Source of the DNA: Streptomyces sp. NRRL B-1140
Lineage (GTDB): Bacteria > Actinomycetota > Actinomycetes > Streptomycetales > Streptomycetaceae
Length of the DNA: 64,000 nucleotides
Assembly: GCF_001280065.1 (NCBI RefSeq)
Contig: NZ_LGEA01000047.1
Location: 62,001 to 126,000, forward strand
Direction: 5' to 3'
Position 1 is the first letter of the stretch. Every line of letters begins with the position of its first letter. Below the pieces are notes generated by a model. The model was not told where the DNA came from. It ran no database searches and saw only the letters and a list, made by a program, of their open reading frames with translations. Both the position numbers and the translations under genes were made by a program. This document shows positions 25,123-33,282 of the stretch, piece by piece.

Positions 25123-25347
25123 ATGGTCATCGCTGTTACCGGTGCCACTGGCCGCCTCGGCGGCCACGCCGTCGAGGCGCTGCTGCGTCGGGCGTACCGG
25201 CGTCGCAGATCGTGGCAACCGGCCGCGACATCGAAAAGATCAAAGACCTGGCCGCCGGTGGCGTCACCTCGCCGTGCCGACTTTGCCAGTGCCACCAGCC
25301 TGGCCGCGGCCTTCGACGGCGTGCAGAAGCTGCTGCTCGTCTGGTGA
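25123..25347 (+). pseudogene. NmrA-like NAD(P)-binding oxidoreductase, truncated and frameshifted
   Basis: The gene starts normally (MVIAVTGATGRLGGHAVEAL, a GxxGxxG Rossmann start). It then continues in another frame (GVPASQIVATGRDIEKIKDL) and returns to the first (RADFASATSLAAAFDGVQKLLLVW) before a stop. Two compensating frameshifts and loss of about three quarters of the usual 280-290 aa mark it as dead. The intact relatives are QorB/NmrA-type quinone or isoflavone reductases. Confidence 0.78.
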
Positions 25348-25459
25348 CCATGAGCGCGAGGTGCTGGGCGACGGCTTCGGCGAGTTGGCGGGTGGTGCCG
25401 ACCGGCTGGACGCGTGGCCAGCAGATCATGACCAGTCGCGCGAGCAGGATGAGTCGGTG

Positions 25460-25972
25460 CTACAGCACCTGGTGGCCGGCCGCGGACCCGCCGGGGTCGT
25501 CGGCGAGTACGACGTCGGCGGTGATGCGCTTGCCGACGGGCTCGCGGTGGATGGCGAAGCCGACGCAGACAGCGGCGACGATCTCGAGGCCGTGCTGTCC
25601 GATCCGGCTCGGGTCGGGCGCCAGGATCGCCGGCAGCGTGGTGCTGCTGTCCCACACGCTGGTCCGTACGGACCCGTCCACGATGTCAAGGGTCAGCAGA
25701 CAGGGGCCGGGGGCGTACTTCCGGGCATTGGTGACCAGCTCGCTGACCACGAGCTGCACCATCCCCATGGCCCGGCTGGAGACCGGCAGGCCGTGCACGG
25801 CCTGTACTTGGGTCAGGAAGGTCCGGGCCAGGTCGCGGGCTTCCGCGATCCCGGTGTCGCCGTCGAACGCCGCGGATACGGAGATGACCCCGGCGGACAG
25901 CGGATCCGGGCGGTTTCCTCCCCTTTCCTGATCCATGGGGGCCGCCGCGTTCTTCGAGTATTCGTCCAGCAC
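25460..25972 (-). CDS. ATP-binding regulator (HATPase_c_2, anti-sigma-factor-type kinase)
   Basis: 170 aa. A single GHKL/HATPase domain occupies most of the protein. The N-box is LVVSELVTNARKYAPGP, and a G-box-like region is HGLEIVAAVCVGFAIHREPVGKRI. These small RsbW/SpoIIAB-like proteins are abundant in Streptomyces and act as serine kinases or phosphorelay partners controlling sigma factors or anti-anti-sigma proteins. No partner gene is adjacent. GTG start at 25972; an internal ATG at 25936 is possible. Confidence 0.85.
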   Translation of the reverse strand: MLDEYSKNAAAPMDQERGGNRPDPLSAGVISVSAAFDGDTGIAEARDLARTFLTQVQAVHGLPVSSRAMGMVQLVVSELVTNARKYAPGPCLLTLDIVDGSVRTSVWDSSTTLPAILAPDPSRIGQHGLEIVAAVCVGFAIHREPVGKRITADVVLADDPGGSAAGHQVL

Positions 25973-26050
25973 GAGCCGCGTCTACCCAGAATGCGTCAGG
26001 CAATGCCGGTGAGCGGCCGCCCGCACGGGAAGGGCCGTCGGTGAGCGGTG

Positions 26051-26542
26051 TCAGATCACCTCGTCCAGTTCGGCCTGCATCTGTGAAGCCGCGGCATCGC
26101 GAGCGACGGCCTGGGCGAGCAGCATCCGCAGCACGAGCACGATGAGGGCGACCCCCAGGATGGCCAGCCCGATGCCGCCCATGATGACGGTGACGCCCGG
26201 GTCGTCCCGCTGACCCGGCGCGTTCAGGATCGTGACCGCGAACCATATGAGGGCGGCCGCCACGATGGAGCCGATCACGACATCCACGTACCGGAAGGCG
26301 GCGGGGGAGAACACGGTTCTGCGGCGCACCATCGTCACCAGACGCCACACGCACACCAGTGCCGCCTGGGCCGCCGCCAGGCCCAGGACCGTGATCACGC
26401 GCAGGGGTGTCAGGGGGAGCGACCCGTCCTCGGGGTCGCTCCCGCTGACCAGGGCCCACAGCATCGATGCCTGGACCAACACGGTGCCGACGAGCAGCAC
26501 TACGAGCACGGCGCGCAGCGCGCACACTGCCAGTTTCCCCAT
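26051..26542 (-). CDS. DUF2975 membrane protein
   Basis: 163 aa from the ATG at complement 26540-26542. Four hydrophobic spans are visible (LRAVLVVLLVGTVLVQASML; VITVLGLAAAQAALVCVW; YVDVVIGSIVAAALIWFAV; MGGIGLAILGVALIVLVLRM), the layout of DUF2975. The C-terminus is the usual acidic AELDEVI. In most genomes the family is followed by an overlapping XRE-type regulator gene; none follows here. A 17-bp palindrome lies about 33 bases upstream and may be its operator. Function unknown. Confidence 0.82.
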   Translation of the reverse strand: MGKLAVCALRAVLVVLLVGTVLVQASMLWALVSGSDPEDGSLPLTPLRVITVLGLAAAQAALVCVWRLVTMVRRRTVFSPAAFRYVDVVIGSIVAAALIWFAVTILNAPGQRDDPGVTVIMGGIGLAILGVALIVLVLRMLLAQAVARDAAASQMQAELDEVI

Positions 26543-26574
26543 GACCCATCCCTCAATCGACTTGCGATGGGAAA

Positions 26575-26591
26575 CTATCGAATTTCGATAG
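26575..26591. promoter_or_regulatory. 17-bp palindrome upstream of DUF2975 gene
   Basis: CTATCGAATTTCGATAG: perfect 8-bp arms around a single T. It lies 33 bases upstream of the DUF2975 ATG, with TTGACC just beyond it on the minus strand as a possible -35 element. Probable repressor site; the cognate regulator is not adjacent. Confidence 0.72.
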
Positions 26592-26648
26592 GTCAAGCAA
26601 GGGGGGTGACAGTGCAGGCGCTTGCGCGCCCTGAGAGAACCTTCGTCT

Positions 26649-28466
26649 CTAGAAGGTCAGATTCCAGGTGTCGATCCGGCCGGTGTCCTGGGTCGCGATG
26701 TCGCGGACGCGCAGCTTCCACGTGCCGGACGCGGTCTCGGACGAGGCGTCGACGGTGTATGTCTTCACCACGTCGTCCGCGCTGTCGCTGTCGGCGAAGT
26801 CCTCCAGCGGATAGACCGATCCGTCGGGGGCGACCAGCGACAGCACCAGGTCGCCGCGGTAGGTGTGCTTGACGTCCACGCCGACCTTGAGTGCGGCCGG
26901 CGCGTTGCCCGGCACACCGGTCACGGAGATCGCGGACTCCACCGTGGCGTTGTCGGCGACGGCGACATCGGTGGCGTTCTCGAAGTACCGGCCAGGCTGC
27001 GGCGTGGTGCCGCCGACGGCCTTCAGCGCGTCCACCTGGCCCTCCCCGAAGAAGGCGTTCCTGGCCGTCGTGCCGGTGCAGCGGCCGTCGGACGGGCAGG
27101 CGGTGTCCGTGGCCTGGCTGCCCAGCCGCGCGCGGAGGTCGGCGGGGGTGGCGGCCGGGTCGGCGCTCTTCAGCAGCGCGGCGACGCCGGCCACGTGCGG
27201 AGAGGCCATTGACGTGCCGTTCATGTTCCCGTACTTCCCACCGGGAAGCGTGGAGTAGACGCCGTACGCTCCGTCGCCGCCCGGGGCGGCGACGTCGATG
27301 ACGTCCCGGCCGAAGTTGGAGTAGGACGCCTTGATGTTTCCGTTGCCCATCGCCGCGACGGTCACGACGCCGGGCAGCTCCGTCGGGATGTCGACGCAGG
27401 CGTTGGTGATGGTGCGGTTGACGGGCGTGGAGTCGTTCGGGCTCGAGGTGTCGGTGCGCTTGTTCGCCAGGTCGTAGTTGGAGTTGCCCGCTGCCGCGAC
27501 CTGGAGCGAACCCTTGCCCTCCGCGTACTCCTGCGCCCGGCGCACACCCTCGATGATGGCCGCCTGGTCCGGGTCGTCGGGGCAGTTGAACATCCAGGGG
27601 TCCGTGTAATAGCTGTTGTTGGTGACGTCGAAGCCGTGGTCGCCGGCCCACATGAAGCCGCAGATCGTGTTTTCGGCGAAGAACATGCTCGTGTTCGGCT
27701 CGGCGATGCGCACGGAGGCGATCTTCACGCCCGGTGCCACGCCGACCACTCCCTTGCCGTTCTTCGCGGCGGCGATGGTGCCCGCCACGTGGGTGCCGTG
27801 GGTGCCGACGTCACGCCAGGCGCCGGTTCGGGTATCGGCCTTGCCGTACGCACAGGAGGCGGAGTCCGCCGCGTCGAAGTTGGGTGCGATGTCCTGGTGC
27901 CGGTCGTCCACGCCGGTGTCGAGGACACCCACCGTGACGGACGGTGATCCGGTGCTGACGGCCCAGGCCTTGTCGGCGTTGATCCTCGTCATGTCCCACC
28001 GTGCGGTCTCGGTGAGCGTGGTGGACGACTGCGCGGGAGCACCCGGCACGGTGGGGGAGTAGGCGTCCGCGGGAACGTCCGAGGTGCGGGTCGCCCCCAC
28101 CTTCTGCACGCCCGTCGCGGAGCGCATCGCGGTGGCGAAACCCGCAGAGGAGGAGTGTGCGACCACCACGCCGATCGCGTCGTAGTGGGCGAAGACCGAA
28201 CCGCCGTTCGCCGTCACGGCGCCGCGTGCGGCCGAGGTGTCACCGGGGGCGGTGATGACGAGATAGGAACGGGTCCCGGCGGCCCAACCGGCGGCGGACT
28301 CGGTGGACGTGGCCGCGCGGGCTGCTGCTGGAGCCTGGCCCGGAGGAAGGCCGGTGTCCACGTCGGCCGCGCCGGCGGGGGTGGCGAGCGTGAGAGCCGC
28401 TCCGGCAGCGGCCATGGACAGCAGCGACCGTCTGAGACGGTGCCGGGATATGCGGGGGGTTGTCAC
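26649..28466 (-). CDS. Secreted subtilisin-family (S8) protease with P-domain
   Basis: 605 aa, GTG start. The signal peptide (about 1-33) with twin-Arg-like RHRLRRSLLSMAAAGAAL is followed by a propeptide to about residue 150. Catalytic triad: D183 (VGVLDTGVDDRHQDI), H223 (GTHGTHVAGTIAAA) and S417 (NGTSMASPHVAGVAAL), with an oxyanion Asn near 281 (VTNNSYY). The C-terminal 120 residues (SAISVTGVPGNAPAALKVGV, then HTYRGDLVLSLVAPDGS, ending IDTWNLTF) form a proprotein-convertase P-domain. An exported general protease, presumably nutritional or developmental. Monocistronic. Confidence 0.93.
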   Translation of the reverse strand: MTTPRISRHRLRRSLLSMAAAGAALTLATPAGAADVDTGLPPGQAPAAARAATSTESAAGWAAGTRSYLVITAPGDTSAARGAVTANGGSVFAHYDAIGVVVAHSSSAGFATAMRSATGVQKVGATRTSDVPADAYSPTVPGAPAQSSTTLTETARWDMTRINADKAWAVSTGSPSVTVGVLDTGVDDRHQDIAPNFDAADSASCAYGKADTRTGAWRDVGTHGTHVAGTIAAAKNGKGVVGVAPGVKIASVRIAEPNTSMFFAENTICGFMWAGDHGFDVTNNSYYTDPWMFNCPDDPDQAAIIEGVRRAQEYAEGKGSLQVAAAGNSNYDLANKRTDTSSPNDSTPVNRTITNACVDIPTELPGVVTVAAMGNGNIKASYSNFGRDVIDVAAPGGDGAYGVYSTLPGGKYGNMNGTSMASPHVAGVAALLKSADPAATPADLRARLGSQATDTACPSDGRCTGTTARNAFFGEGQVDALKAVGGTTPQPGRYFENATDVAVADNATVESAISVTGVPGNAPAALKVGVDVKHTYRGDLVLSLVAPDGSVYPLEDFADSDSADDVVKTYTVDASSETASGTWKLRVRDIATQDTGRIDTWNLTF

Positions 28467-28617
28467 AGCATCCTCCGAGAGCCCGGGGCATGGGGTGGCG
28501 CCGCCCGGGCGGTGGGTCGAATGGGTCGACGCAAGATTTCAGATGAGGGCATGACAAGGGAAGAGGCTGCGGTGCATCGATGGCCGTGAGCAGGCAAGTG
28601 GTTGGCTCCGCTCCGGA

Positions 28618-29055
28618 TCAGTCCCGGACATGACCGGTCCGGCGGCCGGTGGCGTGGCCTGCCGCCGCTCCCCCCAGGAGAGGAGCGCTGACGAATCCCA
28701 GGGCCAGCGCGCCCGCGAAAGCGACTGCCACCGCTGTCGAAGAACGAACACCGGGTTCGCCGAGGACCGTGAAGTCGAGAATCCAGAGCGACGGCCCCGC
28801 GGCGCCGCAGGGCGCCACCAGCCACCAGGCGTGAGCGCGTCCCAGAACGGTCCCCAGCAAGAAGGACGGAACGGGGCCGAAGATCAGCATGCTCAGGACG
28901 GCGGTCACGCCTGTCAGGTCCGCGGTGCCCATGCTGCTCGGCAGCCAGGGGCTCACGGTGATCAGTGTGGCCCACCCCAGGGACGCTGTGACGAGCCCGG
29001 CAACCCTCCCCGGGGCCACCGCCCCCTGACGCGCTGCCTTGTCCGGCATCCTCAC
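28618..29055 (-). CDS. Small hydrophobic membrane protein, unknown
   Basis: 145 aa with four likely membrane spans (VAGLVTASLGWATLITVSPW; GVTAVLSMLIFGPVPSFLLG; AWWLVAPCGAAGPSLWILDF; STAVAVAFAGALALGFVSAP). The first 15 residues and the Gly/Arg-rich tail are soluble. No family recognised. It is on the same strand as, and upstream of, the subtilisin gene but 150 bases away. Codon bias favours this frame over the overlapping alternatives, though not overwhelmingly. Confidence 0.6.
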   Translation of the reverse strand: MRMPDKAARQGAVAPGRVAGLVTASLGWATLITVSPWLPSSMGTADLTGVTAVLSMLIFGPVPSFLLGTVLGRAHAWWLVAPCGAAGPSLWILDFTVLGEPGVRSSTAVAVAFAGALALGFVSAPLLGGAAAGHATGRRTGHVRD

Positions 29056-29607
29056 CCACCCCCTGAGCCGTTGAGGGCGATGCTCTCACTGGATTTGAAC
29101 GTGTTCAAGCTTTGATCGAGACGGCTCCGTCCGGCGGTCGCCGCCTCCCAAGGGCCGGGGGAGTGGCACGGATCACCACGCAGGCGAAATCAGTACGGAA
29201 CAACCACCGCTGGTTGTCCGTTGAACAAAGCGTGGGTGCGGATGGGACTGTGTCCCCGGGCCTCACCATCCGCCCACAGGGACGATCGTTCGGCTGAAGC
29301 CCTGTGGAGCCTTTCGCCGAGAGGCGACCGCCCTCCGCACCCACCACCGGACCGCCCCGGCCGTGATGTCCCCCGTCCGGCCGGGGCTTTGCTCTGACTG
29401 AGGCCGTGGAGGTCGACCCGCCCTGCCGCGCGCAGCTCCCCACCAGAGGGCAGTACGACGTCGGCCATCTCGTGGGCAGTCCCGCGGGCGCCGCCCAAGT
29501 CGCGCGAACGCGAAGCCGAACAGCCCCGAGCCGGAGCCCGCCGGCATACTCAACGTCGCGGCCCACAGCGGGAGATGAGCGGCCGAGTCCCTTGCTATCG
29601 TGCGCCG
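29056..29607. other. Intergenic region
   Basis: 552 bases between divergently transcribed genes. Frames crossing it (for example the minus-strand frame ending at 29105) lack a ribosome site and have poor codon bias. The only supported element is the VOC gene promoter at its right end: TATCGT at 29596-29601, six bases before the ATG. Confidence 0.4.
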
Positions 29608-30042
29608 ATGGCATCGATCAGGCAGTTCCAGGTCACGTTCGACTGCGCGGAGCCCGCGCGCCTCGCCGGTTTCTGGTGCGAGGTGCTGGGGTACGTCGTA
29701 CCGCCGGTCCCGCAGGGGTTCGCCACGTGGGAGGACCACCACCGCTCGCTGCCGCCCGAGAAGCAGGTCGTCTACTTCGCGTGCAGCGACCCCTCGGGCG
29801 TGGGCCCGCGCCTGCTCTTCCAGCGGGTGCCCGAGGGGAAGGTCGTCAAGAACCGCGTACATCTCGACGTGCGAGTCGGCACGGGGCTCGTCGGGGAAGA
29901 GCGCCTCGCCACGCTGGAGGCCGAGTGCGCACGACTGGTCGCGCTCGGAGCGGTGCACGTGCGGACGATGGTCGCCGATGAGGAAAACGAGTCGTGCATC
30001 CTGATGCAGGACATCGAGGGCAACGAGTTCTGCCTCGACTGA
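29608..30042 (+). CDS. VOC/glyoxalase-like domain protein
   Basis: 144 aa from the ATG giving MASIRQFQVTFDCAEPARLA. The pattern FWCEVLGYVVPPVP, then KNRVHLDVRVG, and ending MQDIEGNEFCLD is the glyoxalase-like form common in Streptomyces, with H and E in the metal-binding positions. Substrate unknown. The translated frame could extend 11 codons upstream, but a -10-like TATCGT ends six bases before this ATG, so the mRNA is probably leaderless and the ATG is the true start. Confidence 0.87.
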   Translation: MASIRQFQVTFDCAEPARLAGFWCEVLGYVVPPVPQGFATWEDHHRSLPPEKQVVYFACSDPSGVGPRLLFQRVPEGKVVKNRVHLDVRVGTGLVGEERLATLEAECARLVALGAVHVRTMVADEENESCILMQDIEGNEFCLD

Positions 30043-30670
30043 GCACCCCGCGCGACGCCCGAGATCGTGGCGTCCGCATGGCTTCGCACCCGCGGCCCGG
30101 TCGGCTCCCGCACCGCGTCCCACCGTCGGCACGGCACCGGCAGCCCCGGGTGCCCCGGCCGGCAACGGCTATGTGTCCGCTTCCGGGACCGGTCAGGTCA
30201 ACAGGCCACGGTCGCGCAGAAGGTGGAGCCTGTGCCCGGACATGTGGCCTTCCGGAATCGCACACCGATCGGCCACCGGCGTCAGGGCTCACCGCCGAAG
30301 TCAGCGGCGTCCCGGACTCCGGACTGAGCATCGGCAGCCCCCTTGACGTGGCGGGAAAGCCCCCTGACACTCCAGGGGAGGGGTTCCCTAGTGCATGGGT
30401 AGGAAATGATGGAGCGTCCGGAGCTGATCGCCGACTGCGCCCCGCGCGTCGGCCGGTCTTCTCTCCTCCTCACCTCCCGCCGGCACATCGATCTGCTGCG
30501 TGTCTGCAGCGCCGCGAGCCCTCTGCGCTGAATCCGGGGTGTCCTCGGGCACCGCACTCCACCGCATGCGGGTGTGTGCCACGTCCTCGCGTGCCTCTTG
30601 CGTGCGTGCACCGCCGCCGCACCTCCCAAAGCCAGAGCCAGCAGCCGGAATCCGGAACCCAGGGAGACAC
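30043..30670. other. Intergenic region
   Basis: 628 bases without a supported gene. TTGACG at 30343-30348 followed after 17 bases by GACACT could be a promoter for the GST-like gene 300 bases downstream. The plus-strand frame that runs from 30500 into that gene lacks a ribosome site before 30671. Nothing else recognised. Confidence 0.35.
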
Positions 30671-31591
30671 ATGCCGTCCACGCCCCTGACCACCGTGCCG
30701 TCCCTCGCTTCCTCGCGGTCCTTCCACGGCAGGATCGGCTGCGATGCGAACAGCGGCTATTACGCCGTGCCGCGCCGCTACCGCCTTCACCTTTCCTTGT
30801 CCTGCCCGAACGGTCTGCAGATCGCCATCACCCACAGCCTGCTCGGTCTGGAGGACACACTCCCGGTCATCCTGCTGCAGGCGATCCCCGACCGGCCCGA
30901 CGGCGGACACTCCGCGCTGCACGCCCTGTACGAGGCCAGCTCGCACCGGCACCCCGGACCGGCTGTGGCACCGGTGCTGAGCGACAGCTGGACGGGCCGG
31001 ATCGTCACCACGCACTCCTCACACATCCTCCGGGACCTGGCCCGCCGCTTCGGCGGCGACACCCAGGACCGGCCCCTCCTCTACCCGCGGGGCGCGGAGG
31101 AGGAGATCGAGGCCGTGGAACGCCTCTGCGAGGACCGCATCGAGGACGCCGCTCAGGTCGCCGGGCAGGCCGACACCGACGACGCGGCGCGCCACACCGC
31201 CCTCGGCTCCCTGCTCCGCGTCCTGGGCTCACTGGAGTGGCGGCTCGCCCACCGGAATTTCGTCCTCGGGGACGAGATGACCGCTGCCGACGTACGGCTG
31301 TGGGTCGCCCTGGTCCGGCTGGACACCGTGCACCGCCTGCACCTCGATGCCGCCGCGGTCCACCGCATCGCCGACCATCCGCACCTGTGGCGCTACGCAC
31401 GCCGCCTCACCGCCCACCCCGCCTTCGGCCGCCATCTCGACCTGGACGGCATCGCGGACCGGCACCACGCCCGATGCCGGGGCCTGGAGGCGGCGGGGGC
31501 GGCGGTACAGATCCTGGACTGGGCGACCCACGTCGCGGACAGCGCACCACGAGGGCCTCTCCGAGCCGGTGCGGACGGCCGCACGGCCTGA
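30671..31591 (+). CDS. Glutathione S-transferase C-terminal domain protein (xi/ECM4-type)
   Basis: 306 aa from an ATG with AGGGAGA upstream. The N-terminal thioredoxin-fold part shows RRYRLHLSLSCPNGLQIAI with Cys45, corresponding to the ACPW catalytic motif of glutathionyl-hydroquinone reductases (here CPN). The C-terminal helical domain holds the family's FVLGDEMTAADVRLWVALVR. Actinomycetes make mycothiol rather than glutathione, so it probably uses mycothiol or another thiol to reduce quinone conjugates; this is inference. It precedes an aldehyde dehydrogenase gene by about 180 bases, possibly as a separate unit. Confidence 0.84.
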   Translation: MPSTPLTTVPSLASSRSFHGRIGCDANSGYYAVPRRYRLHLSLSCPNGLQIAITHSLLGLEDTLPVILLQAIPDRPDGGHSALHALYEASSHRHPGPAVAPVLSDSWTGRIVTTHSSHILRDLARRFGGDTQDRPLLYPRGAEEEIEAVERLCEDRIEDAAQVAGQADTDDAARHTALGSLLRVLGSLEWRLAHRNFVLGDEMTAADVRLWVALVRLDTVHRLHLDAAAVHRIADHPHLWRYARRLTAHPAFGRHLDLDGIADRHHARCRGLEAAGAAVQILDWATHVADSAPRGPLRAGADGRTA

Positions 31592-31770
31592 CCGTGCCTG
31601 TTCGGCCTGGCATCTCTCCGGATACGCGGGCCGATGATCACTCTCCGGTCTCGTGAGCCTCATCACGCATACGTGTCGACGGGATGCGTCGGAGCAGAGG
31701 AAAGGTTGGCATATACATCTGATCGAGTTTCCGCGCCGGGCGACCACCCGGCGCTCACCGGAGAGGCGCC

Positions 31771-33093
31771 ATGAGCCACCACACACCCGAGAAGCCCGCC
31801 GACGTCGTGGCCCGGCTGCGCGCGACCTTCCGTACCGGACGCACCAAGCCCGTGCAGTGGCGCACCGGCCAGTTGCGCCGCATGCGGGCGATGCTGACCG
31901 AGCGGGGCGCCGACCTGGCCACCGCCCTCCACACCGACCTCGGCAAGAGCAGCAACGAGGCCTACCGCACCGAGATCGACTTCACCATCCGGGAGATCGA
32001 CCACACCCTGGAGCACCTCGAAGGGTGGCTGCGCCCCGAGCCCGCCCCCGTCCCCGCGCACCTGGGCGCCGACGCGACCGCCTGGACGCGGTACGACCCC
32101 CTCGGTGTCGTACTCGTCATCGCCCCGTGGAACTACCCGGCCCAGTTGCTGCTCGCCCCGGTGGTCGGCGCGCTCGCCTCCGGGAACGCGGTCGTGGCCA
32201 AGCCGAGCGAGCTGGCCCCGGCCACCTCCGCCGCGCTGGCCGACCTCCTCCCCGCCTACCTCGACCCCGACGCGGTCGCCGTCGTCGAGGGCGGTGTCCC
32301 GGAGACCACGGCCCTGCTGGCGGAGCGGTTCGACCACGTCTTCTACACCGGCAACGGCACCGTCGGCCGCATCGTGATGCGTGCCGCCGCCGAACACCTC
32401 ACCCCGGTCACCCTGGAACTCGGAGGCAAGTCCCCGGTGTTCGTCGACGACGACACCGACCTCGACGTGGTCGCCGACCGGCTGGCCCGCGGCAAGTTCA
32501 TCAATGCAGGGCAGACCTGTGTGGCCCCCGACTACGTCCTCGCCACCCCGGAGACCGCAGCCGCCCTGGAGGCCGCCCTCGTCCGCGCCGTCAACGCCCT
32601 GTACGGGGCGGACCCGGCCGCCTCGCCGGAGTACGGCCGGATCATCAACGAACGGCATTTCGACCGGCTGTCCGCCCTGATCGACTCAGGGCGTGTGGTG
32701 ACAGGCGGCGCCGGCGACCGCACCGGCAAGTACATCGCGCCCACGGTGCTCGCGGACGTCGACCCGAAGTCCCCCGTGATGCAGGAGGAGATCTTCGGGC
32801 CGATCCTGCCCATCGTCACCGTGTCCGGCCTCGACGAGGCGATCGACTTCATCAACGACCGAGACAAGCCCCTCGCGCTGTACGTCTTCAGCGAGTCCGG
32901 CGAGACGCGCGACCGGATCGCCACGGAGACCTCCTCCGGAGGCCTCGGGTACGGCCTTCCACTTGCTCATCTCACCGTATCCGACCTGCCGTTCGGAGGG
33001 GTGGGGGAGAGCGGCATGGGCAACTACCACGGGCGGTACTCCATCGAGACGTTCAGCCACCGCAAGGCGGTCCTGGACAAGCCGCTGGGCTGA
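31771..33093 (+). CDS. Aldehyde dehydrogenase (class 3-like, NAD(P)-dependent)
   Basis: 440 aa, shorter than the usual 490, as in the class 3/YwdH group. Cofactor motifs are APWNYPAQLLLAP, KPSELAP and FYTGNGTVGR. The general base Glu is in TLELGGKSPVFV and the nucleophile Cys in FINAGQTCVAPDYV. The C-terminal FGGVGESGMGNYHGRYSIETFSHRK is diagnostic of the group, which oxidises long-chain or aromatic aldehydes. GGAGAGG precedes the ATG. Physiological substrate unknown. Confidence 0.92.
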   Translation: MSHHTPEKPADVVARLRATFRTGRTKPVQWRTGQLRRMRAMLTERGADLATALHTDLGKSSNEAYRTEIDFTIREIDHTLEHLEGWLRPEPAPVPAHLGADATAWTRYDPLGVVLVIAPWNYPAQLLLAPVVGALASGNAVVAKPSELAPATSAALADLLPAYLDPDAVAVVEGGVPETTALLAERFDHVFYTGNGTVGRIVMRAAAEHLTPVTLELGGKSPVFVDDDTDLDVVADRLARGKFINAGQTCVAPDYVLATPETAAALEAALVRAVNALYGADPAASPEYGRIINERHFDRLSALIDSGRVVTGGAGDRTGKYIAPTVLADVDPKSPVMQEEIFGPILPIVTVSGLDEAIDFINDRDKPLALYVFSESGETRDRIATETSSGGLGYGLPLAHLTVSDLPFGGVGESGMGNYHGRYSIETFSHRKAVLDKPLG

Positions 33094-33282
33094 GGCCGCC
33101 GTTGGGGCGCGCACCGCACCGCCATCGCCGTTCGTGAGGCCTCCGGCGTGTCGTGACCGTGGCTCGGCCCCGCCTGGGCGCTCGTCCCGCCCGTGGGTGG
33201 GGGAGAGGCGAAACGCTCTCGCCGTTGTGCAAGCGGCGGATGAATGGGTACCTGCGTTCGGCGGCGCGTCGACGGCGGGCCT

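Noticed and set aside
25348..25459. Minus-strand peptide LVMICWPRVQPVGTTRQLAE as a further transposase relic
   Set aside because: The ICWPR similarity to the nearby IS5 tail is too short, and the surrounding frame does not match a transposase.
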